Shown: piece after piece, positions 34,503 to 44,339 of the stretch
Layout: each line of letters starts with the position of its first letter
How positions within the stretch are numbered: position 1 is the stretch's first letter
NCBI RefSeq assembly: GCF_014647595.1
Contig: NZ_BMPM01000001.1
Span: 434,001-498,000 of the forward strand
Source: Paenarthrobacter histidinolovorans
Lineage (GTDB): Bacteria; Actinomycetota; Actinomycetes; Actinomycetales; Micrococcaceae
Length of the DNA stretch: 64,000 bases
Direction: 5' to 3'
The notes under the pieces: model-generated
What the model saw: only the letters and a program-made list of their open reading frames with translations
What the model was told of the DNA's origin: nothing
Database searches by the model: none
Made by a program: the position numbers and the translations under genes

Positions 34503-34541
34503 GAACAACGAAACGGCCCCCGGGATACCCTCGGAGGGCCG
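34503..34541 (-). terminator. Terminator of the EIIA gene
   Basis: CGGCCCCCG pairs with CGGAGGGCCG across a short loop (one bulged base), 8 bases after the EIIA stop, followed on the minus strand by a U-rich GTTTCGTTGTT run. Confidence 0.6.
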
Positions 34542-34549
34542 CCCCGCCT

Positions 34550-35038
34550 TTAGTGGTCGAAGAAGACCAGGCTGGAATTGATGAGCTCTGAAATCACTTC
34601 GGGGTCGTGCGCGCGGCGCAGGGACTCCCTGAACGACTCCTTGGAGAGGGACCGCGCAAGCGTGGCCAGAACTTCAAGATGGTCCGAGAAGGAGCTGGCA
34701 GGTGTGGCGATGAGAAGGATCAGCGTGGCCGGCCCATCGGCCGCTCCGAAGTCCAGCGCGTGGCCAAACTTGGTGACGCCCACGGCGATGGAGATCCGGT
34801 CCACGAATTCGCTGCGTGCATGCGGAAGGCCGATGCCCCCGGGGAGCCCCGTGGCCAACTGGTGTTCGCGTGAATGTACCTGCTCCAGGAAACCATCGAG
34901 GTCCGAGATCCTGCCGGCCTGATGGAGTTTTTGAGCCAACTGTGCTGCGGCGTCGATCTTGTCCTCGGCAACAAGTTCAAGGATGACCGTGTCGGGGGTG
35001 GTCAGTTCCGCATCATATCGGTCCAGTGGTTCAGCCAA
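34550..35038 (-). CDS. PTS fructose-type EIIA / PtsN-like phosphocarrier
   Basis: A 162-residue stand-alone EIIA domain. The phosphorylated His is His73 in GGIGLPHARSEFV, and the flanking FSDHLEVLATLARSLS helix is typical. With no IIB or IIC nearby it could serve a distant permease or be regulatory like EIIANtr. The start is TTG 35038 with GGAGGG nine bases upstream. It follows glpD with 47 bases between, so the two may be co-transcribed, pairing PTS signalling with glycerol metabolism. Confidence 0.85.
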   Translation of the reverse strand: MAEPLDRYDAELTTPDTVILELVAEDKIDAAAQLAQKLHQAGRISDLDGFLEQVHSREHQLATGLPGGIGLPHARSEFVDRISIAVGVTKFGHALDFGAADGPATLILLIATPASSFSDHLEVLATLARSLSKESFRESLRRAHDPEVISELINSSLVFFDH

Positions 35039-35085
35039 GTCGTGTTCCCTCCATGTGGCCTCCCGGCCTCAACTCCCTGCGCCTG

Positions 35086-36840
35086 TCAGCGGAGGGGAAC
35101 GATGTCATCCACTCCCATGCGTGCGGCATCGGCCGATTCGTCATCGGGTTGCTGCTGGCTGAGTCGTTCAGCCTCCACACGTGCAAGGTAGTGCTTGATC
35201 TCGCTCTCACGCTGAGCATCGCTCCAGCCCAGGATTTCTCCCATCAGCTTAGCCACTACAGGCGCCGCAGACACACCCCGGTCCCACGCTTCGATGGAGA
35301 TCCGGGTACGGCGCGTCAAAACGTCGTCGACATGCCGTGCGCCTTCATGGGTGGTCGCGTAGACGACTTCGGCCGCGAGGTAGTCGTCGGCGCCCGGAAG
35401 AGGCTCACCCAGTTCGGGCCTGTCGGAGATCGCGGCAAGGACTTCCGATGCCATGGAGCCAAAGCGGTTAAGCAGGTGCTCCACGCGCGCCACGTGCACG
35501 CCGGCTTGCTCGGCGGACCTCCCCCGCCGGTTCCATGCCGCTTTGAATCCCTCAGCTCCCAGCAAAGGAATGGTGTCGGTGCAGCTGGAAGGGACACGCT
35601 CGTCCATGGCCCTCGTTGCCTCGTCCACGGCATCCTTGGCCATGACACGGTAGGTGGTGTACTTCCCGCCGGCCACCACCACCAGTCCGGGGACGGGGTG
35701 GGCCACCACGTGCTCGCGGGACAGTTTGGCGGTGGAGTCGTTGTCTCCGGCCAGGAGGGGACGCAAGCCTGCGTAGACTCCTTCCACATCCTCACGCGTC
35801 AGCGGGCGCTTGAGCACCTTGTTGACGTGTTCCAGCACGTAATCGATGTCCTTGCTGGAGGCGGCCGGATGGGCCTTGTCCAGCTTCCAATCGGTATCCG
35901 TGGTCCCGATAATCCAATGCCGCCCCCAGGGAATGACAAACAGCACCGATTTCTCGGTCCGCAGGATCAATCCAACAGTGGACTGGAAGCGGTCCCGTGG
36001 CACCACCAGGTGGATTCCCTTGGAGGCGCGGACCTTGAGCTGGCCGCGGTCGGTGACCATGGCCTGCGTTTCGTCGGTCCACACGCCGGTGGCGTTCACC
36101 ACCTGCTTGGCCCGGATCTCGAAGACGCTGCCATCCTCCTGGTTTTCCACCTTGGCACCCACCACGCGTTCGCCCTCCCGGAGGAAGTCCACCACGCGGA
36201 CCCGGTTGGCTGCATGGGCACCGTAATGGGCCGCTGTCCTGACCACGTTGACCACCAGCCGGGCATCATCGACTTGGGCGTCGTAATAGCGGATCGATCC
36301 TACGAAGGCATCGTCTTTGAGGCTGGGAGCCGCACGCAGCGTGCCACGGCGGAAGAGGTGCTTGTGCATGGGAACACCACGGCTGTGTCCGGAGGTCAGA
36401 CCCAGGGTGTCGTACAACATGATGCCCGCGCCCACGTAGGGGCGTTCCCAGAAGCGGTGGGTCAGCGGATAGAGGAACGGTACGGGTCGGACCAGGTGGG
36501 GGGCGATCTGCTGTATCAGCAGTCCGCGCTCCTGCAGGGCTTCCTGGACCAGGCCAAAATCCAGCATCTCCAAATAACGGAGGCCACCGTGAATGAGCTT
36601 CGAGGAACGGGATGACGTGCCGGACGCCCAATCCCTGGCTTCGACAATGCCGACGGTGAGACCGCGCGTGACTGCGTCCAAGGCAGCACCGGCACCCACC
36701 ACGCCGCCACCGACAATCAGAATGTCCAACTCCTTGCCCGGCTCGGCAGTGGCTTTCAGGACATCTATGGACGCGGCACGGGATTCCGGGCTCAGTGCCC
36801 CCGGAGAATTCACCTGCGGACCGCCTGCGACATTGCTCAT
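35086..36840 (-). CDS. glpD: Glycerol-3-phosphate dehydrogenase, FAD-dependent
   Basis: A 584-residue flavoenzyme oxidising sn-glycerol 3-phosphate to DHAP with electrons to menaquinone. The FAD motif is ILIVGGGVVGAGAALDAVTRG (about residues 36-55), followed by ARDWASGTSSRSSKLIHGGLRYL; the C-terminal DAO_C domain is also present. Start is ATG 36840 with GAGGAGG six bases upstream. A shorter lead of about 34 polar residues precedes the FAD fold. The gene is upstream of EIIA; 161 bases separate it from guaB3. Confidence 0.93.
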   Translation of the reverse strand: MSNVAGGPQVNSPGALSPESRAASIDVLKATAEPGKELDILIVGGGVVGAGAALDAVTRGLTVGIVEARDWASGTSSRSSKLIHGGLRYLEMLDFGLVQEALQERGLLIQQIAPHLVRPVPFLYPLTHRFWERPYVGAGIMLYDTLGLTSGHSRGVPMHKHLFRRGTLRAAPSLKDDAFVGSIRYYDAQVDDARLVVNVVRTAAHYGAHAANRVRVVDFLREGERVVGAKVENQEDGSVFEIRAKQVVNATGVWTDETQAMVTDRGQLKVRASKGIHLVVPRDRFQSTVGLILRTEKSVLFVIPWGRHWIIGTTDTDWKLDKAHPAASSKDIDYVLEHVNKVLKRPLTREDVEGVYAGLRPLLAGDNDSTAKLSREHVVAHPVPGLVVVAGGKYTTYRVMAKDAVDEATRAMDERVPSSCTDTIPLLGAEGFKAAWNRRGRSAEQAGVHVARVEHLLNRFGSMASEVLAAISDRPELGEPLPGADDYLAAEVVYATTHEGARHVDDVLTRRTRISIEAWDRGVSAAPVVAKLMGEILGWSDAQRESEIKHYLARVEAERLSQQQPDDESADAARMGVDDIVPLR

Positions 36841-36942
36841 CGGACCCCTCCTCAAACGCAACAGCTGGTAATCCCCTACCCTACTTGCTGCTCGTCGCCT
36901 TGGGCAGGGCCGCCGATGAGGTGCGTCCGGACAGGATCCGGC

Positions 36943-36982
36943 AAAAAAAGGACCCCGGGAGCAAAGCGCGCTGCTCCCGGGG
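36943..36982 (-). terminator. Rho-independent terminator of guaB3
   Basis: An 11-base-pair stem (CCCCGGGAGCA at 36953-36963 with TGCTCCCGGGG at 36972-36982, loop AAGCGCGC) is followed on the minus strand by seven U residues (A run at 36943-36949). It lies 19 bases after the guaB3 stop. Confidence 0.85.
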
Positions 36983-37001
36983 CCCTCCTTCCGTCCCAGT
37001 C

Positions 37002-38135
37002 CTAGCCGAGGTACGGCGAGACGACGACGTCGACCCGCTGGAACTCTTTCAGGTCCGAATAGCCTGTGGTCGCCATGGAGCGACGCAGGGCGCCGATGAG
37101 GTTGGAGGTGCCGTCGGTGTGGTGGCCGGGACCGAAGAGAACTTCTTCCAACGGGCCCACAGTCCCAACGTTGACCCTGTCGCCGCGCGGGAGTTCAAGG
37201 TGATGGGCTTCCTGGCCCCAGTGCCAGCCCTTGCCGGGGGCTTCTTCAGCCCGCGCCAGTGCGCTGCCCAGCATGACGGCGTCGGCGCCCATGGCAACTG
37301 CCTTGACGATGTCGCCCGAGGCGCCCATGCCGCCGTCGGCAATGACATGCACGTAGCGGCCGCCGGACTCATCAAGGTAATCGCGGCGGGCGGCGGCGAC
37401 ATCGCTGATGGCCGAAGCCATCGGCGAGTGGATGCCCAGAGCCCGGCGCGTGGTAGTGGTTGCCCCGCCGCCGAAGCCGACCAGCACGCCGGCTGCGCCG
37501 GTGCGCATGAGGTGCAGCGCCGGGGTGTATCCGGCTGCACCGCCGACGATCACGGGAACGTCGAGTTCGTAGATGAACTGCTTCAGGTTCAGCGGCTCGT
37601 GGTTCTTGGAGACGTGCTCGGCGGAGACGGTGGTGCCGCGGATGACGAAGATGTCCACACCGGCTGCGAGGACCGTCTTGTAGTGCTCCTGGGTCCGCTG
37701 CGGCGTCAGGGAGCCTGCCACCGTTACGCCGGAGGCGCGGATTTCGGCAAGACGGCTGGTAATGAGTTCAGGCTGGATCGGTGCCTGGTAAAGGTCCTGC
37801 ATCCGCCGGGTAACGGCGGGGCTCGCGGTTTCACCGGCGAGCGCTGCGATCTCATCCAGCACGGACTGCGGATCCTCGTAGCGTGTCCACAGGCCCTCGA
37901 GGTCCAGGACGCCAAGGCCACCCAAGCGGCCCAACGCAATGACGGTTTCCGGCGACATGGCCGAGTCCATGGGTGCTGCGATCACCGGAATGTCGAACTT
38001 GTAGGCGTCGATCTGCCAGGAGACGGAGACGTCCTTGGGATCGCGGGTCCGGCGGTTGGGGACGATCGCAATGTCGTCCAGGGAGTAGGCACGACGCCCA
38101 CGCTTGCCACGGCCAATCTCAATCTCATAAGTCAC
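37002..38135 (-). CDS. guaB3: GuaB3 family IMP dehydrogenase-related protein
   Basis: A 377-residue IMPDH-fold protein without CBS domains. It starts TYEIEIGRGKRGRRAYSLDDIAIVPNRRTRDPKDVS, the actinobacterial GuaB3 signature. Catalytic-loop features differ from GuaB: the Cys loop normally containing SICTTR is absent, and GFGGGATTTTRRALG occupies the equivalent phosphate-site region with Thr in place of Cys. GuaB3 proteins of some bacteria act as GMP reductase-like enzymes; IMPDH activity cannot be assumed. Start is GTG 38135. Confidence 0.85.
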   Translation of the reverse strand: MTYEIEIGRGKRGRRAYSLDDIAIVPNRRTRDPKDVSVSWQIDAYKFDIPVIAAPMDSAMSPETVIALGRLGGLGVLDLEGLWTRYEDPQSVLDEIAALAGETASPAVTRRMQDLYQAPIQPELITSRLAEIRASGVTVAGSLTPQRTQEHYKTVLAAGVDIFVIRGTTVSAEHVSKNHEPLNLKQFIYELDVPVIVGGAAGYTPALHLMRTGAAGVLVGFGGGATTTTRRALGIHSPMASAISDVAAARRDYLDESGGRYVHVIADGGMGASGDIVKAVAMGADAVMLGSALARAEEAPGKGWHWGQEAHHLELPRGDRVNVGTVGPLEEVLFGPGHHTDGTSNLIGALRRSMATTGYSDLKEFQRVDVVVSPYLG

Positions 38136-38218
38136 GGCTCTTACTTTACTGGACCCCTCCCGGAACCCCGATTCGGCAAATCGCGTGAGCCCTTCACAAA
38201 GTGACGAAAGAAGCCTTA

Positions 38219-38242
38219 AGACGCTCGAACAGACGCTCGAAC
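38219..38242. repeat. Perfect 12-base tandem duplication
   Basis: AGACGCTCGAAC occurs twice in immediate succession in the divergent region between guaB3 and the WXG100-like operon. Its position suggests a possible binding-site pair, but nothing else supports that. Confidence 0.5.
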
Positions 38243-38289
38243 CATCCCGCATGCCCGTGCTGCCTGCCGTGTGTGCCGGGCAGTTTCCA

Positions 38290-38309
38290 CATGGGCAGAG
38301 GTGCCCATG
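38290..38309. promoter_or_regulatory. Dyad upstream of the WXG100-like operon
   Basis: CATGGGCA and TGCCCATG form a perfect 8-base inverted repeat around GAGG, 61 bases before the WXG100-like start codon. It has no U-run, so an operator is more likely than a terminator. Confidence 0.4.
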
Positions 38310-38370
38310 GCACGATGCCGGACGAATCCGATAGCCTGCGGAAACACACCACACCATGCAAGGGGGAACC

Positions 38371-39297
38371 ATGGCGCCCGGATTCTACGGAGCCGACATT
38401 GAACAGCTCCGCTCGTTATCCAAACAAATGGGACAGGCCGGCAGCCGGCTCCAGAACCAGGAACTCCAGGTCAACAGCCTGATCTCCAGCGTGGCGTGGA
38501 AAGGAACCGACGGAGAGCGCTTCCGCCGCGATTGGACCAGCACCCTGCGGCCCATGTTGCACAAGGCGTCCCGTTCCCTGGATGACGCGTCCAAGATGCT
38601 CCGTACCCAGGCCGATGAACAGCAGAAAGCCAGCACCGACGGCGGCGTGGCCGGCCGCGGACCAGGTGGGCCGGGCGGACCGGGTGGGCCAGGCGGCCCG
38701 AACGTCCCACAGGTTCCGGGCGGCACTGGAAGCCAGGCCACCCCTACCACTGGTTTGGAAGGCGTTCTCGGCGTCACCGGCAGCCAGGGATGGTGGGCCG
38801 GAAACGCCCTCGTCACCGCGAACGGCCTGGCGGCGGACTCCATCCTGGCCCAGATGGCCAAAGGCGGGTTGGTGACAGAACTGACCAAGTGGCCGTGGCT
38901 TAGTGCCCAGTACGGTCAGGCCGCCGGCGCGGGGTATGTCAAGGGAACCCAGCTGCTCAACGGCAGTTCGATGCTTGGCCGTGTGTCGGGAGCCTTGGGA
39001 GTCGTGACCGGCGGGTTGCAGGTCTACCAAGGCATCCAGACCGGACATCCCGGAATGGCGGTGGACGGCGGGATCTCTGCCGCCTTGGCCGTGGGCAGCT
39101 TTGTCCCGGTGATCGGACCTGCCTGTGCCATTGCCGGTATCGCGTGGGGCGGCCTGGGCCTTTTGGCCACCAACATGGGCTACGACTCCGCTTCTTCGAT
39201 GATCGCCGACGGCGCCAAACATGCCTGGGAAGGCGCCCAGAATGCTGCCGGGGCAATAGCCGATGGTGCAAAAAAGGTCTGGGGATGGCTCACCTGA
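38371..39297 (+). CDS. WXG100-like protein with hydrophobic C-terminal domain
   Basis: A 308-residue protein. Residues 1-90 form a helical hairpin with the WXG turn as Trp43-Lys44-Gly45 (SSVAWKGTDGERFRRDW), the pattern of ESAT-6/WXG100 and long T7SS substrates. A Gly/Pro linker (about 95-115, repeats of GGP) joins a C-terminal hydrophobic region (about 175-280, GVVTGGLQVYQG...VPVIGPACAIAGIAWGGLGLL) that could insert in membranes. No canonical YxxxD/E follows the second helix. The ATG 38371 has AGGGGG just upstream. It is first of three same-strand genes; no secretion ATPase lies nearby, so the export route is inferred. Confidence 0.65.
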   Translation: MAPGFYGADIEQLRSLSKQMGQAGSRLQNQELQVNSLISSVAWKGTDGERFRRDWTSTLRPMLHKASRSLDDASKMLRTQADEQQKASTDGGVAGRGPGGPGGPGGPGGPNVPQVPGGTGSQATPTTGLEGVLGVTGSQGWWAGNALVTANGLAADSILAQMAKGGLVTELTKWPWLSAQYGQAAGAGYVKGTQLLNGSSMLGRVSGALGVVTGGLQVYQGIQTGHPGMAVDGGISAALAVGSFVPVIGPACAIAGIAWGGLGLLATNMGYDSASSMIADGAKHAWEGAQNAAGAIADGAKKVWGWLT

Positions 39298-39346
39298 TCC
39301 CGCGACTTCCTAGACTGGACACAGAACCGCTCAAAAGAAGGCAGAA

Positions 39347-39985
39347 ATGACCACTCAGACCGAAGAAACCCAGGCATTGCTCATTACCGAACATGAGCTC
39401 ATCGCACTCATTGCACTGGCTGGTACCGACGGCGCGCTGAGGTGCCAGACCCTCTTCCGCCTCGACCACGCAGCCGGGGCTCCCCTGGAACAGGCAGGGG
39501 TTTCCACGCTGTTGGAGCGTGGACTGATGAAGATCGAAAACGACGCACTCCAGCCTGTCGGCCCGGCTGCAACAGTTACAGCAGTGCTTGCGGATTCCAC
39601 GTCGTGGCTGGAAACCGCCCTGGTGACCCCGTCCTCTGAACATGTCTCCTTCATGTTCGGCGCCGAACAGGGCGCCCTGCTGCTCAACCTCAGCAAGTAC
39701 GGCGTCCACGAACTGCACCCGATTACAGGCTCCGAAGGCATGGTCACCACGGCCATTCAGATGGCCGACTACTATCTGAACCAAGCGCCGGACGGGTTCC
39801 CCGCGGCCGCCACAACCCGGCGGCATTTCAAGGACGGAACCTCCCGTGCAGTCCACGTCAAGGCGGAGGCTGACGGTTCCCTTTCAATCGCCGCCGGCGA
39901 GGGCGAAAACCTGGATTCGTCGGTCCTCGCGCCCGAGCAACTCGATTCGCGAATCCGCGCTGGGCTGGAGCAGCAAACCGCGTGA
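39347..39985 (+). CDS. Unknown protein of WXG100-like operon (EspG-like possibility)
   Basis: A 212-residue soluble protein. The start is ATG 39347 after a GAAGGCAG site. Residues 10-60 look like a helical, winged-helix-like segment (LITEHELIALIALAGTDGALRCQTLFRLDH). The middle contains SFMFGAEQGALLLNLSKYGVHELHPI and ends with a polar, acidic C-terminus. I do not recognise the family with confidence. Its place between a WXG100-like protein and a membrane protein suggests a cognate chaperone (EspG-like) or immunity role. It overlaps the next gene by four bases (GTGA). Confidence 0.5.
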   Translation: MTTQTEETQALLITEHELIALIALAGTDGALRCQTLFRLDHAAGAPLEQAGVSTLLERGLMKIENDALQPVGPAATVTAVLADSTSWLETALVTPSSEHVSFMFGAEQGALLLNLSKYGVHELHPITGSEGMVTTAIQMADYYLNQAPDGFPAAATTRRHFKDGTSRAVHVKAEADGSLSIAAGEGENLDSSVLAPEQLDSRIRAGLEQQTA

Positions 39986-40632
39986 GCTACCAGTCCGGCC
40001 CCGCTCCACTTTTCCACTCCGACCGCTCCTTGGACCATTGGCTGTCCCCTGAGCTCTCCGCCATCTCTCCGGCGAATGCGCGCTCCCGTCTGCGCGAAAT
40101 TGCCGGCGCGCGCGGCGCCTACATGGGAGCCTGGGCTGCCGGGATCGGAATCGGAGGGATCCTCGTCCTCCTGGGCGTGGTCCTCGCCGTCCGGCTTGGC
40201 ACATTTGCGACCGTTGCCGCCCTCAGCCTTCCCGGCGCGGCAGTCGCGGTGTTCTGCGGCGTCTTCTACGTCCGGGTTCGGGACCGGTTGCCGCGGACAA
40301 GCCGGGCGCTGGTCAACCGTGGACCGGGGAGCATGCGGGGAGCGTTTTCCTTCGTGGGCTTCATCCTGGTCGTCTTCATTGCTCTGTTGGGCTTCACGGC
40401 CAAGCCATCGACCTGGCAGGATCCCGGGGCCCTGCTGACGCTGGCCACAATTCTCGTCTTTATGGTCGCCCTCCTCGTGGTTGGAATCATCGTTCCGGCC
40501 ACCATCATGGGCCGTTCACGGGAATCCCTTCGCCGCAAAGCTGCGACTGATCCCCGCTTCCGGGCGCTTTTGGAACAGGACCTTGCCACTTGGCGGGATC
40601 CCATTGGCGATGCCGGGTACGGCCCGCTCTAA
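39982..40632 (+). CDS. Membrane protein of WXG100-like operon
   Basis: A 216-residue protein with four likely membrane helices: MGAWAAGIGIGGILVLLGVVLAV, VAALSLPGAAVAVFCGVFYV, AFSFVGFILVVFIALLGFTA and LLTLATILVFMVALLVVGIIVP. A polar N-terminal 50 residues and a basic, then acidic C-terminal tail are cytoplasmic. Start is GTG 39982, overlapping the preceding stop. It converges with, and overlaps by four bases, the ABC transporter gene. The family is not recognised. Confidence 0.6.
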   Translation: MSYQSGPAPLFHSDRSLDHWLSPELSAISPANARSRLREIAGARGAYMGAWAAGIGIGGILVLLGVVLAVRLGTFATVAALSLPGAAVAVFCGVFYVRVRDRLPRTSRALVNRGPGSMRGAFSFVGFILVVFIALLGFTAKPSTWQDPGALLTLATILVFMVALLVVGIIVPATIMGRSRESLRRKAATDPRFRALLEQDLATWRDPIGDAGYGPL

Positions 40633-42527
40633 GCCTCCGGGCTCTCCCGGCTGGTCTCGTCCACCGAAAGCTGGGATTCGAACATCCGGAAGTACCGGCC
40701 ACGCAGGGCAACCAGCTCCCTGTGCGTGCCTTGTTCGGCGATGCGACCGTCTTCCAGCATGTAGACGATGTCTGCCTTCTCAATGGTGGCAAGGCGGTGG
40801 CTGATGGCGATGATGGTGCTGCTGCGGTCGGCGAAGAGCCGTGTGAAAATCCGGTGCTCGGCCAGGGCATCAATGGCTGAGGTGGGCTCGTCCATCACCA
40901 TGAATGAGGCGTCACGGTAGAAGTTGCGGGCCATTGCCAGCCGCTGCCACTGGCCGCCGGAGAGCCCGCTTCCCTTCCGCCCGCGTGGATCCTCCATCCA
41001 ATTGCTGACATGGTTTTCCAGCCCGTTTGGCAGCTTGTCGATGAACTCCATGGCCTCCGCGTCGGACGCCGCCTTCCGGATGCGCAGATCGTCCCGGGGA
41101 AGGTCGACGTCGCCGAGGTAGATGTTCTCTGCGGCCGTGGCGAACTCGTACTTCAGGAATTCCTGGCTCAGGACTGCCAGGTGCCGGTGCCAGCTGGTCA
41201 CCTCGATTCCGGCCAGATCCTTCCCGTCCAACAAGACCTGGCCGGAGTCGGGCCGGTAGAGCCCGGCCAGGATGCGGATGAGCGTGGATTTCCCGGCGCC
41301 GTTCTCCCCCACGATGGCGATGTGCTGCCCGGCCTTGATGGTCATGGAAATACCCCTGATGACTTCCATGTCGCTTCCCGTGTAGCTGAAGCGGATGTCA
41401 CGCAGTTCCACGGTAGTGGGCGACGCTTCCAAGGGTTGTTCGTGGCCGCTGGGCACCGGCAACGCCATGAACAGCTCGTAGTCCTTCAGGTTGGCGAGGT
41501 CCTCGTCGATGGAACTGAGCGAGGACACCAGGTTGTTCGCCGTTGACAATGCACGGCTGACGATCTGCTGGACGTAGAGGAACTGTCCCACGGGCTGGGC
41601 CCTGGCAATGATCTGCCCCACCACCCACACCAGCGACACAACTTCAGCGCCGTATTGCAGGGCGTCGGCAGCCAGCTGTTTGGGGATATACCGTTTTTGG
41701 AAGTCCAGGCGCCTGCGTTCGTCGGCATCCCTCAACCTGGAGCGGAGTTCCATGAGGTAGCCGACAATGCCGTACAGCCGCATCTCGGCAATGTGCTGTG
41801 GCCGGAGCAGGTTCTGCTCGATCATCCGGCGCTGCCTGCGCGAATCCACCTGGGTGTTCCAATGGGCGATCTGTTCACGCGACAGCTTGAACTGGAGGTA
41901 GACGCTTGGGACGATCGCCACCAGCACGATCACGGCAATCCACCAACTCACCAACAGCAACGCGCCGACGGCAAGGATCACCGAGACCAGCTGCGTGAAG
42001 ATGGCCGCAATCCGGTCCAGGACCCGCGCATACGAGTCCGAGAACCGCTTGGCCCGATCATAGAGATCCACTGTCTCTTTGTCGTCATAGCGCCAGAATT
42101 CAAGGGCCAGGAACCGTTGGTACATCAGGTCGCCCACGATGGCGCCCACCTTGAAGCTCATCAACTGCTGGATGTAGCGGTCCACGCTGCTGAAAGCACC
42201 CCAGAACAAGCCCAAAGCTGCCGTGATAACGACGTACAGCACTGCGCGCGGGCCGGCGTCGGGGTCTCCTGCATAGCCGGCCGCCAGGGCCGTGGTGGTC
42301 AGCGCTGCGAAGTACGTGGTGACCAGCGGCAGGGTGGCGGAAATCACCGAGCCAAGGACCTTCATAATGACCGCCACCGGTGACGCCTTGAAACTCACCT
42401 TCAGGACCTGCCCGACGGCGCGTGCATACGGCCGCAAGGCCAGCTTGCGGGGCGGCGCTTTCCCCGGTTGGCCCGGGTTCAGCGGGATCGACTCCGGGTG
42501 CCGCGGTTGCGCGGGCTTCTCTGACAT
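40629..42527 (-). CDS. ABC transporter, fused permease and ATP-binding protein
   Basis: A 632-residue half transporter: an N-terminal polar lead, six membrane helices within about residues 40-330, and a nucleotide-binding domain with Walker A GENGAGKS (about 405-412), signature LSGGQWQRLAMAR, and Walker B SFMVMDEPTSAID. It would work as a homodimeric exporter of lipid, peptide or drug; none can be named. The ATP-binding signature has Trp after LSGGQ, common in this branch. A terminator separates it from guaB upstream. Confidence 0.82.
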   Translation of the reverse strand: MSEKPAQPRHPESIPLNPGQPGKAPPRKLALRPYARAVGQVLKVSFKASPVAVIMKVLGSVISATLPLVTTYFAALTTTALAAGYAGDPDAGPRAVLYVVITAALGLFWGAFSSVDRYIQQLMSFKVGAIVGDLMYQRFLALEFWRYDDKETVDLYDRAKRFSDSYARVLDRIAAIFTQLVSVILAVGALLLVSWWIAVIVLVAIVPSVYLQFKLSREQIAHWNTQVDSRRQRRMIEQNLLRPQHIAEMRLYGIVGYLMELRSRLRDADERRRLDFQKRYIPKQLAADALQYGAEVVSLVWVVGQIIARAQPVGQFLYVQQIVSRALSTANNLVSSLSSIDEDLANLKDYELFMALPVPSGHEQPLEASPTTVELRDIRFSYTGSDMEVIRGISMTIKAGQHIAIVGENGAGKSTLIRILAGLYRPDSGQVLLDGKDLAGIEVTSWHRHLAVLSQEFLKYEFATAAENIYLGDVDLPRDDLRIRKAASDAEAMEFIDKLPNGLENHVSNWMEDPRGRKGSGLSGGQWQRLAMARNFYRDASFMVMDEPTSAIDALAEHRIFTRLFADRSSTIIAISHRLATIEKADIVYMLEDGRIAEQGTHRELVALRGRYFRMFESQLSVDETSRESPEA

Positions 42528-42574
42528 GTGCCCAGCCTATTCCCGAGGGCCGACAATTCCGTCGGGTGGTTAAA

Positions 42575-42611
42575 CTACTGTTCCCCGCGGAAAATCCGCG
42601 GGGAACAGTAG
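42575..42611 (-). terminator. Terminator of guaB
   Basis: A perfect 16-base-pair stem, CTACTGTTCCCCGCGG and its complement, loops over five bases 5 bases after the guaB stop. On the minus strand UUUAA follows. It is the strongest hairpin in the window. Confidence 0.85.
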
Positions 42612-42615
42612 GTGC

Positions 42616-44157
<1,542 letters not shown>

Positions 44158-44339
44158 TTAACTGGTAGGGGTTGCAACTGATGACCAGCCCGTCATTACG
44201 GGACTGGCCTGTGCATAAGTGTTGAATAAATAGTAGAACCTCCGCGCCAATCGCCATATTCCGTAACGCCGGAGTGTGAGCAACAGCACGGGCGGCAGGC
44301 CGCCGTCGTGGGTCTTCCGGTCCCGGTGGAAACGAAAAA

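Noticed and set aside
35026..36615. Long plus-strand frame opposite glpD
   Set aside because: Antisense shadow; glpD has all flavoenzyme motifs.
38660..38705. GGP-rich repeats in the WXG100-like gene considered as a CRISPR or mobile repeat
   Set aside because: They encode a Gly-Pro linker in frame, with short irregular units and no spacers.
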